Assembly: GCA_021464525.1 (NCBI GenBank)
Contig: JADRCO010000562.1
Coordinates: 1 to 30,873 of the forward strand
Direction of reading: 5' to 3'
Source of the DNA: Rhizophagus sp. LPA8_4_AMF
Lineage: Eukaryota; Glomeromycota; Glomeromycetes; Glomerales; Glomeraceae
DNA: 30,873 bases
Both the position numbers and the translations under genes were made by a program. Positions 10,561 to 19,499 of this stretch are shown here, in pieces. The first letter of the stretch is position 1; the number at the start of each line of letters is the position of its first letter. The notes under the pieces were generated by a model, which was not told the DNA's origin, searched no databases, and worked only from the letters and a program-made list of their open reading frames with translations.

Positions 10561-11828
10561 AGTTTACAAATAAATAACACCTTTAATTTATGTTATGCAA
10601 TGTAAAAATATTAATGGATCATGGCTCACGTGATTGAGACAATTCATAATTTTAGTAAATTTTCTTAGATGAAATGTTTGTTATTTCGCGTCAAACTAGC
10701 GAATAATAAAATATATTTATTTTACATTCCTAGTAAATATTCTTTAACGAAAACCTAATTTATTTAAAACTCAACTCAAAAAAATCGATATGTTACATTA
10801 TCAAAATTTGAATTTGAACGTTGTTATAGATTGGCTCGTGTTCAATTATCTAAATAAATACCATCTAAAATCACCGAATCTTACGCTCGAACATTATATT
10901 CTCCTTTGGAAGATGGTGAATATATTAATAATTTACAAGCATTACAAAATATTTTTAATTAACAAAGAACAGACATTCTTATGCATTAATTTAGAAGCAA
11001 ATTATGATGAGAAAGAAGGTGAAAATGATGAATCTATTTCTAGTGTAACCACGAGTAGTTGATAGTATATCTACTTCTTTCTCTTGCATTGGGAATACGA
11101 AGGACAGAATTTTGGGATATCATCGTAGATTATTATTTTTTAATATAGTTGCTTCATTTATATTTATGATTTTTATGATTTTGTTAAAGAAATTTTTTGA
11201 TTACAATGATTGATTAAACTGCTGTGCTGTTTACATCTTGTATCAATGTATCATGTTAAATTTTATCACTTAAAACATATTTCATCTGTTTGTATTTCAT
11301 ATAAATTAGCCGGAATAATATTAATTATTTATATAAGAAATGTAAATGGGATTTGTTTAAGCGCGTGGTGTTAAACAGATTTTTAACGTTAATTCATTGT
11401 TAAAAGTGTAAAATTAATTTAATTGCGTAATTTTATAATTCTATTTTTTAATGCCAACCGAGTCCACGGTGCGAATGTACAGTATTTAATGTTTAAGTAT
11501 AGTCGCGTATAAGTGAATAAAGTATGGTTTTACAGACAGAAACTAGTTTTCTTCACAGTACATTCATCACATTGATTTTTACAATCAGTATATACTAATT
11601 TGAAATCAGGAGTTGGTGTGTTGCATAAAAGAATAAGATAGATCTAAAAAGAAATATATATAATTTTTCATGTAGACACGAGTATGATCATTCTATCATA
11701 ACTACTACCTCAAATTACAAATCGCATAAAGTGTAAGACCTTTGTTAATGAATCCTTTATCCGCTTTGTGCTATAAATCGAAAATTCTAATAAATTTCAA
11801 CTTACTATTATTTATATTCTCAAAATCA
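10561..11828. other. Gap between LINE and Plavaka remnants, with one decayed coding scrap
   Basis: Mostly AT-rich non-coding DNA. Between 10790 and 11062 a frame beginning FEFERCYRLARVQLSK, and after a stop continuing ESYARTLYSPLEDGEY, looks like a degraded protein-coding scrap on the plus strand. A different frame gives a 90-codon open run that is probably a shadow. I do not recognise the family. Confidence 0.3.
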
Positions 11829-11892
11829 TTAATCAAACGGACGAGCATATTTTCCTAAAGAATAAAAGAAATTTATGTTTGTATCTGATTTT

Positions 11893-12668
11893 CTACAGAT
11901 GGACAAAATCATTGTTTTTTTCTTTGTTATACCACCAATTACTTTCAAATTGTTCACCATAAGTCCTAATCGATGTATTGTTATTTTCAGATTTAAAACC
12001 ACATTCTTCATTAATATCTGGTTGAAGAAGTAGGACTTTAATTCCATGAATTATCGGCTGATAATAAAAATCGTAATCTAATCCCTGAAAATTTGTGATT
12101 GTAGCTTTTGTAAGGAAATTCAGTAGCATCAAGAAATTTACGGCCTTCCTTAGTATTTGCTGGCAGAATTTTTTTCAGAATTATGTGTTTCTTGTCTACT
12201 TTTGTTGATTAACTTAATTATTCTGTCACCACAAGAATTGGATAATCGATACTCTGTGATAATTTCCATAAATTCCCGATATATTTCATTTGGCCATTCA
12301 GTGTTTGGTGGATGCATCTTGTCAAATATAGCATTTTCAAGTGTGGTTCCACCAAAATCTTCTGAGTCAATAGATAACGGATATGTTAAATCAACATCAT
12401 CAGTCTCGTGACTCTCGTCATCAATTTCACTATTTTCCTCATCTGGATGTAAATCATGGTCATGAGATTCTACATTTTGTTTTAATGTTATTGCTTCAGC
12501 TGCTTCATAGTCCTGCATTATAATATCATCGTCATGTTGTTCAATCGGTATATTTGTTTCATCTTTATTTTCATCTTCAACAATATATCGATGTTTGTCA
12601 GAAATATGACGTTTCAATGCATAAGAAGTTGCAAAAGTACGTGAACAATGTAAGCATTGATAGCCCAT
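11893..12668 (-). pseudogene. Truncated Plavaka-type (CMC/KDZ-related) transposase with C2H2 finger
   Basis: Starts MGYQCLHCSRTF with a C2H2 finger (C-x2-C-x12-H-x4-H, residues about 4-26). An acidic linker follows, then PPNTEWPNEIYREFMEIITEY. The frame breaks near 12158 and continues as KILPANTKEGRKFLDATEF, then breaks again near 12098 and continues as FYYQPIIHGIKVLLLQPD and RTYGEQFESNWWYNKEKN. That is the usual N-terminal third of Plavaka-type transposases as I know them from Glomeromycotina and Basidiomycota. The DDE core that should follow is absent: the homology stops near 11893. So this is a dead, 3'-truncated copy. Short open frames in other phases across it are shadows. Confidence 0.75.
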
Positions 12669-12710
12669 ATGAATTAATATATCAAAGGTATTAATTTAAC
12701 TGATTTATTG

Positions 12711-12920
12711 AAAGGAAATTAATCAAAAGGAAATTAATCAAAAAGAAATTAATCGAAAAGAAATTAATTGAAAAGAAATTAATTGAAAAGAAATTAATTG
12801 AAAAAAATTAATCAAAAAGAAATTAATCAATCAAAAATTAATCAATCAAAAGGGAAATTAATCGAAAAGAAATTCATATTGAAAAGAAATTAATCGAAAA
12901 GAAATTTATTGAAAAGGAAT
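12711..12920. repeat. Minisatellite, ~15-bp unit (AAATTAATCRAAAAG), about 13 copies
   Basis: Units vary between ATTAATC and ATTAATT, with one or two short insertions (ATCAATCAA). It lies just beyond the start of the Plavaka remnant. Confidence 0.85.
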
Positions 12921-13180
12921 ATATTGTATGGATATTAACTGCCAAATTAGTCAAACTAACACAATGTCATTTCAACTGTCAATCTAAGGTACTATAAATA
13001 GACTTCAATTCAAAATTTATTATTGTCTTGGAAACCAATAAACCTTTCTTAATTCAGTTATCATTTAATTTAATATCGTTTGATATTTATCATAATAATA
13101 TTATTCCTGGCTATTACTGTGTTACTGATATGATTAAGACTTTTAAGACATTTTATTAATAACACTTTCTTGACATTATT

Positions 13181-13318
13181 GGGTATCTTCACAAAAAACG
13201 TGATTGAGATTGAGATTGAAATTTCATATAGGATTTCAATCTTACTAACATATCAAGATTGAAAATTCTATATGAAATTTCAAATCTCAATCTCAATCAC
13301 GTTTTTGTGAAGACGCCC
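13181..13318. mobile_element. 138-bp fold-back MITE with 6-bp target duplication
   Basis: Nearly the whole element is one hairpin. Arms of about 60 bp start GGGTATCTTCACAAAAAACG and pair with the end of the element (CGTTTTTGTGAAGACGCCC), leaving about 10 nt of loop. ATTATT flanks both sides (13175-13180 and 13319-13324). No coding capacity. The superfamily is uncertain: GGG...CCC ends suggest PIF/Harbinger, whose 3-bp duplication could be part of the 6 bp. It lies about 300 bp upstream of the start of the 504-aa gene. Confidence 0.85.
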
Positions 13319-13470
13319 ATTATTAGACTGATTAATTTAATGATTATGTATCAAAATTTTACGAATTGATTTAATTATTTGTTCGAAATTTTTGGTTTAG
13401 TCTAAAAAGTATGATGAATAGTAGATTTACTGATATAATTAACAATATGATGTAATTATATAACAAAAGA

Positions 13471-13480
13471 TTATATAAGA
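13471..13480 (+). promoter_or_regulatory. TATA-like box upstream of the 504-aa orphan gene
   Basis: TTATATAAGA about 135 bp before the ATG, followed by a pyrimidine-rich leader (about 13485-13560) of the kind common around fungal transcription starts. Assigned by position and sequence only. Confidence 0.3.
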
Positions 13481-13612
13481 TACTTTTCTCAAACTTACTC
13501 TTCTTCTCACGCTTTGTTTCTCTTTGAAATTTTACCCTTTTTTTCATTTTAAAAATTTCCTTCGCAATTTTTGAAAAAAAAAAAATTTCAAATTTTTACT
13601 TCTTTTTTGAAA

Positions 13613-15438
13613 ATGCCAAAACGAAAATATATTACTAGAAGTAGTGCGAAAAATAAAGAATCTCAAGAATCAAATAACGACCAAGAAAGTCAAGATAAAC
13701 CTATAAAGCGAAAATTTGCCAAAAAAAACCAGGAGTCGAATATCCAAGAGTCAGATGACGATCAAGAAACAATAGCAACTTCTTCTAAAACTATAACGGC
13801 GGAAGGTAATTATCCAAAATATGTTTGTCACATTAAATATATAAAATCAACATCTTATTATCTCATTCTTATAGAGAAATCTCGAAGTAGTAGTAAAGCT
13901 GGTTCTAAATATATTAAAACGTATAGTGGGAAAGAGCCAAGTAAGTGGCTTGTTTCAAGTTACCAACTTGATCGATAATGATATTCATCACAATTACTAT
14001 GATTTACCAGGAGATAAACAGAATGATAGTACAAGTTCCAGAACGACCACGCCAGTCTTAGCATCATCTGATGATGAACAAAGTTCCAGAATGACTACAC
14101 CGGCCTTACCATCAGATCAACGTTCCAGAAAAACTACGCCGGTCTTACCATCCGTTGATAATGATGATAATTCTAGATCTACGCCGATCTCAACATCAGT
14201 TGATAATGAACGAGGTATTTTGGCAATTGAAGATAATTATTATAACGCCACACCAGTAGAAGAGAACAACCCGGCCAATGTACTTGTTTCTCGTCAATTG
14301 CCACCTGATACTAGTAGTGATAAAATTGTAAAAAATTGTGAGAAAATATTAATTAAACAGGGGAAACAGATTCGCGCATTATATGAACTACAAAAAGAAA
14401 CAAATGAAAAAGTTACGTGGATTCAAAATCAAATGAAGGCAAAGAACGATAAAAACAAATATATTGTTCTAAGTGAAAAGGTCTTTGGAGTAAGTATAAC
14501 ATCGTTATATTACATGATATTTTAAGTAAAAATTTTTACAATTACGGTATTTTCAACATGATTGCCATTGTTATTCACTGATATAGGAGGGATATAATTC
14601 GGTATGCACCTCTTTTTTCCCCGACAATATGTGGCCTACATTTGAAGAATTTAAGAATTCATTAGAGAGATGGCTTAAGAAGAATCATCCTAACTATCTT
14701 AAGGAGTTGGGATATCGAGAATGGACCAATAATTTTTCTGGAAAACATCATTCCATGGTAATTAACATTAATTATTGTCATGTTTAAATGTTAATTATCT
14801 TCATATTTAATTTAAATATTAATTTCTTTTATAGCTTTTGCGAAGAATGAAAGATTTGAGGGGAATTGGCGTCTCAGCGGTAAAAAATGCCATTTCAAAG
14901 GAATTTAATTTGTCAGTAGTGGGCAGCAATAAGCGAAAAAATATAAAAGCTATTTTAGAGTGGAAAAAGACAAAACAAGTTGAAGATTGCTATTATAAGC
15001 TATATAACGATGAAGCTGCGATAGAAAATATCGCTAAACGAGCTTTTCCCTCTATTAGCGACGAATTAATGCTCTATCATAACTATATATATACAGCAGC
15101 CGTGGCTGACATTATTTTAAACCCAAATTATCCCGATATTGAAGTTTCCAAAAAACCTTTGGAACAACGATATAAAAGATTTAAGGTATGATCGGTTGAA
15201 TTTTTATCGTTATTTGGCATTTTTATTAAAATTTATCAAATTAATATTTTAGGAGCTACTTGATAATCGGGGAAGTTTTGAGCTTAGTGATGCTAACGCG
15301 ATATTGGAAATGGAAAAGGAAACGCCGGAGTTTATAAAGAAGAAGCAGCTTATTGAAAATGAAGAAGCGGAAGAAGTGGAAGTGGAAGAAGCACCCGGAG
15401 AAAACAATGATGACTACTTATTTGATAGTGACTGGTAA
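13613..15438 (+). CDS. Orphan 504-aa protein, five exons, Ser/Thr-Pro repeats and coiled coil
   Basis: Exons 13613-13940, 14011-14489, 14587-14757, 14835-15185 and 15253-15438 join in phase with no stop. Introns are 67-97 nt, with donors GTAAGT, GTAAGT, GTAATT and GTATGA and acceptors ending CAG or TAG. The ATG at 13613 is the first in frame. Residues 1-55 are basic/Gln/Ser-rich with possible nuclear signals (PKRK, KRKFAKK). Residues 67-109 look folded (YPKYVCHIKYIKSTSYYLIL). Residues 116-172 hold four Arg/Ser-Thr-Pro repeats (SRTTTPVL, SRMTTPAL, SRKTTPVL, SRSTPI). Residues about 212-256 form a likely coiled coil. Residues 280-443 are helical and basic (MKDLRGIGVSAVKNAISKEF). The tail is acidic (EEAEEVEVEE) and ends DSDW. 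I recognise no domain. The composition suggests a nuclear or nucleic-acid-associated protein, which is inference. It is surrounded by dead transposons yet unbroken. Confidence 0.8.
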
Positions 15439-15885
15439 TTATTGGTTTAATTCATTCATATTTCTGTAATTAATATAACTACTAAATTATTATATATTTT
15501 TACAGAACACAATTTATCTCCTTAACGTTATATAGCGTTCTGTTTTTTTGAGTTGCAATACCAGCAAGTAAAAAATTGATTCTTTTTTTTTTATATTAAC
15601 GATCATTACTATCTTCTTTTTGTTTAAACTTTTCCCTCCTCATTTCATCGTATAATAATTTTATAATTGTTAGTTTCTCTCTTCTATATGGCTCAACGTT
15701 ATATAGCGTTTTATTAATCTTCCCCCCTCGTTTTATCATATTAATAATTTTGTAATTGTTAGTTTTGATATATTTTTTCAAATTTACAGATCACGATTTA
15801 TCTCTTTTATATGGGACGAATAAACTTTTTATATTGCTTTATTTTTAGTATAATTATAAATTTGTATACATTAGATAAATTATAA
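15439..15885. repeat. Duplicated AT-rich segments downstream of the orphan gene
   Basis: The near-palindrome AACGTTATATAGCGTT occurs at 15523-15538 and 15695-15710. A segment of about 49 bp is duplicated at 15629-15677 and 15719-15767 (offset about 90 bp). TTTACAGA.CAC.ATTTATCTC occurs near 15500 and again near 15785. The gene's 3' UTR and polyadenylation site probably lie in the first 100 bases. No coding frame seen. Confidence 0.55.
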
Positions 15886-15985
15886 ATATTTCACGATATC
15901 TATCAATAAAATATTTCACGACATCTATCAATTGAATATTTCATGATATCTATCAATAAAATATTTCACAATATATATCAATTAA
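15886..15985. repeat. Tandem repeat, 25-bp unit, 4 copies
   Basis: Unit ATATTTCACGATATCTATCA plus five variable bases (ATAAA, ATTGA, ATAAA, ATTAA). The copies are contiguous and all exactly 25 bp. Confidence 0.9.
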
Positions 15986-16194
15986 ACAAGTGCCAATATT
16001 TAAATTCTGATAATCGACGAGTCTGATATATATCACGTGACATTTTCATAGATATATATCCTATATATCCCCTTAAAAAATTTCCCGATGGTGTTCTAGA
16101 CTGATATCCTTAATCCTTATGCACTATCATTTTTCTCATATAGAGTTTGAACTTATCCATGAATGATTCTCCTTCCTTGTTATGAGCGCTGGAT

Positions 16195-16751
16195 TCTCTG
16201 ATTGCTTAGGTTAGAGGGTTGACCAGATTATCTACTCTTATCACCACAGACCAATAGTTTAGTTGAAAGGTTTAATTGTACATAATGTGAAATTTTAGCC
16301 AAATACAAATGAATGGAAACAAGATGGGACATGTTTTTACCATTAGCTCTTTTGGTGTATAGAACCTTATGCTAGAATACTATTCATTAAACCATTTTAT
16401 TACACCTATGGGAAAGATGCTACTGTACTTTACCAATAGAATTAGAGATAGAAATTTATCCAACTGAAGAAATTAGAAAACAAGATTTTAAAGATTATAT
16501 TTTAATAGAGAACAGATAATGAGGGTATTGAAGGATAATCAGCAACAGACATGAATGAATATTGAAGTTTTTTAGCGGAAACAGATCATCAATACTAAAT
16601 TTTTCTTAAGAATTTAGAATAAAAAGTTAGTGCTAAAATGGCATGGACCATATTATATTTATGAGATTCAACACAATGGTATTTATAGTAATTAAGAACA
16701 TTAAATGGAAAAGTATGTAAAAAGTTGGTACATGCTGATTATCTAAAATAA
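16195..16751 (+). mobile_element. Decayed Ty3/gypsy integrase fragment
   Basis: Plus-strand scraps in order: PQTNSLVERFN (about 16243-16275, the HPQTNG-x-VERFN integrase core landmark), CEILAKY, FLPLALLVYRTL, PIELEIEIYPTEE (about 16430-16470), VLKDNQQQT, WHGPYYIYEIQHNGIY (about 16645-16690) and GKVCKKLVHADYLK followed by a stop at 16749. This is the end of the integrase core and its C-terminal chromo-like barrel in Ty3/gypsy pol. Stops and frameshifts interrupt it many times. Upstream of 16195 I recognise neither the catalytic part nor RT. No LTR was found. Confidence 0.8.
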
Positions 16752-17179
16752 ACTAAAAAAAAATAATTAATTAAGATAGAATTTGGCGGTCAATAATCTC
16801 TTGATGTTGTTGGAAGTATTGGAGAATCTGGCACTTATCCTAATATTTATCAGTTCAGAAGTAAATAGCATTAAAACAGTTCTTTTCTAGGCCAATATAA
16901 TAAGATATGAGTAGAATTATTTTCATGAGAAAATGAGGCATTTTAGTTGTAAAATTCAGTGAGAAAAAGTCTAGTAAGAAACTTAGAGATCACTGAAAAT
17001 AGGAAAAAGCCAGAAATAATTTATTTTCCTTAAAGGAGAAAGAGGTAATTGCTTAATTTCTGGACTTCTATTGCAAATTTATGACAATTTAGTTCACATT
17101 TCTATGTTTCCTTGATGAACAAGTAATTACTTTTGATATTTATTTTAATATAAGAATATAATGAATTGGTTTGATAATA

Positions 17180-18273
17180 GGACAATTATATGTGGAATGT
17201 GATGCTCTGAAATTTCATAAAATGATGGCACAAATTTCTGAAGGCCTTAAAAGAAGCTTACAACAATTTTTACATGTATGTATCCAAGAAAGAGAAGAGA
17301 ATGTGAAACCTTGGATCAGATAGAATCAATAGATACAAGAGAATTGATCAGTATACTGAAGCGGAACAGCCGAGTCAAATTGTTTAAATTATGCATGAAG
17401 TTGGCTAGAGACATACTATTACCTGGGAAGGTCCTGTACTCCTGAGGATGGATTCAAAGGAGATAAATAACTTCTCTAGTACATTTTAATAGCAGAAAAG
17501 TCAAGGAAATGAGACGAACTGCTAGGAGAGTTTGTGAACTTACGCAGATGAGTTGCCTATCTTTCCCTGCGCAAAAGAAGACTGAATTCTATTTACAATT
17601 GGTTCCAGAGGAAAAAAGTTTGAAGGAGTTAGAAGAGGTATCACAGGAATTACAACCTTTAAAGAGGGAGTAATTTTACGAAGCCGCAGTGACTGGTTGA
17701 TTATTTCGTACTCAGATGTACAAAATTGACGTGAATTTTACATTTTTTACATTGTAAGTTCCCTAAAAATTGGTGAGGGAAGAGAAGTTTCTTAAAAGTT
17801 TTTTAGGTTTTAAAAAAACTTTTCTTTCAGGAAAAAGTGGTTTTTCTTTTAAAGTGCTTGATAATATTGGGATTTGCTACAGAGCGCCGAATGAAGCAGT
17901 AGTAAAAATTGGATTTGTACATCCCATCCAAATAAAATTGTTCATTTTTGAGACACTTTTGAGACTCTCATTTTAATAGTTTTAACTATTCTTTTATTTT
18001 CTGTTATCACCTTGTATTTGAGAGTTGACGGCAGTATGAAAGACCGTTTGAATGTATTCCCCAATAGTTTTTATCCTATGAAAAATATCATCAATGTGGA
18101 GCTAAACTCCAGGGAATTGCCATCAATTTGATTGTGAACTACAAATGAAGTGCATACCTTTGTCTGAGGAAACAATGGAATTTTATAGCGAAGAACTAAC
18201 GTACCTGGTGCGGACTGAGAAGTGCTCGTTATGCCATTACTGTACTGTACTTTTAATGCCGTATTTTTTCTAA
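17180..18273 (+). pseudogene. Cluster of decayed coding islands of unknown family
   Basis: Four protein-like plus-strand islands. 17180-17323 contains VECDALKFHKMMAQISEGL. 17323-17445 contains RELISILKRNSRVKLFKLC, overlaps the stop of the first, and continues briefly in another frame. 17497-17673 contains RRTARRVCELTQMSC and ends LQPLKRE then stop. 18106-18273 contains PLSEETMEFYSEELTYLV and CSLCHYC, and ends just before an inverted-repeat element at 18277. Normal codon texture and the tail-to-head arrangement suggest one broken gene. It could be an unusual extra ORF of the gypsy element upstream. I do not recognise it. Confidence 0.35.
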
Positions 18274-18276
18274 CTT

Positions 18277-18799
18277 AAGCCGTTCTCAGCACTTCCCTCA
18301 AATGAGATCGGTAAGTGATTGAGATAATGCTCAAGAATTACAACCAATTGAAGCAAAAATAAATAATAATGGAAATCAACACGAGGAAACACGCTACAAA
18401 TTAGGAAATATAGCATTTTATATCTAATCAGAGCAACTCTATGAAAGAAAAGGATGGTTTTTAGCTCCCGGTTTTTTCTCACACAGTTTTTTTAGCCAAT
18501 CAAAATCGTTAATGAATCATAGAGGGAGATCTAACCTAGCGTTCCCAAGAAAAAAAGCACTTGACGCGTGACCATGTAAAAAATCATCACATCCATCACA
18601 CCCCTCAGTGTTTTCATTGTTTATATTTATTTGAGGGACTTGGTTTTTTTTCGAGTAGATAAAATCTTATTCTTCACCCCTTATTTGTCACCGAACTGTT
18701 CACGTGACAGTGAATAATTCCGCATAATGCCGGCCACCAAATGCTTTTTTTCTTGGGAACGCTAGGGTAGTTGTAGAGGGAGGTGCTTGAGAACGGCTT
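18277..18799. mobile_element. Outer inverted-repeat element (MITE-like), split by a second insertion
   Basis: The left end AAGCCGTTCTCAGCACTTCC (18277 on) pairs with the right end GAGGGAGGTGCTTGAGAACG plus GCTT (to 18799), with one indel and a few mismatches over about 24 bp. An inner element fills 18529-18773, so the original was about 270 bp. No clear target duplication at the outer ends. Confidence 0.6.
18529..18773. mobile_element. Inner ~245-bp MITE with 9-bp duplication, nested in the outer element
   Basis: The inverted ends share CCTAGCGTTCCCAAGAAAAA (left, from 18535) with the complementary right end to 18766, about 26 bp. TAGAGGGAG occurs on both sides (18520-18528 and 18774-18782), in direct orientation. 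An 8-9-bp duplication fits hAT or Mutator. The interior shows no coding frame. Confidence 0.7.
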
Positions 18800-19499
18800 T
18801 CTCGCATTTCACGCGAAAAATGTAACATAAAAATTATCAGATCTTTTTTTTTTTAATTTAATATTCTTTAAACATAATAATTGTCATTTATTATACAGCA
18901 ACATTTAAAGCCATTAATAGATATTCTTTAATAGTTACCAATTTATAATTATGTACTTAATTTTCAACTTCATGGATGTTGGTATTATTTCACATTCAGA
19001 AATTATCAAAATAAATTTAAGATAAAAATATTTCGAAACTATTCACAAATTATTTAAATTAATACAATAGCATACAAATCTATTTACTGTATACATAATA
19101 TATATAATGTACGATAAAGTCAATATGAATTATACAAGTATGAATTATACAAGTGGGATATCTTTACAGTATATTCTATCATCCTATCTTGGAATTGGAA
19201 ATCATATTTTCCATATCATTGATCCTTGGTTCTCCTTTATACTGTCGTTCGTAATCAAAGTCCGAAATGATTATATTTTTCACGCCTCAGACTTGCCCAT
19301 CTTTTTTCTTCTGAAAATAACGACCATATAATATGTTGTCAACCAATTATTCGAAAGGACTGAAAAGGCATTCTGGGTTTCTGGCGTAGTTCTTTTTTAA
19401 TGTATCAAAAATGCTCCCGAGATAATAGCTTTCATCTTAAATATGTAAGTAGATAAATTAGCAACTCTTCCGTCGTAAATCAAAAATTGTATCATGAGA
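18800..19499. other. AT-rich gap between the nested MITEs and the Gly-rich pseudogene
   Basis: No supported gene. A 74-codon open frame at 19107-19331 has no recognisable features and I take it as chance. It includes a short direct repeat (ATGAATTATACAAGT, twice near 19126-19155). Confidence 0.35.

Noticed and set aside
12157-12411. 84-codon plus-strand ORF
   Set aside because: It is antisense to the Plavaka transposase frame, which has recognisable motifs.
12926-13092. Solo LTR (TATAAATAG followed by AATAAA-like signal)
   Set aside because: A TG start and CA end can be chosen, but there is no target duplication and no second copy. The signal is too weak to call.
13926-14525. Independent 199-codon ORF overlapping the first exon of the orphan gene
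   Set aside because: GTAAGT at 13941 and TTTACCAG at 14010 splice exon 1 into this frame exactly. The apparent start lies before and inside the intron.
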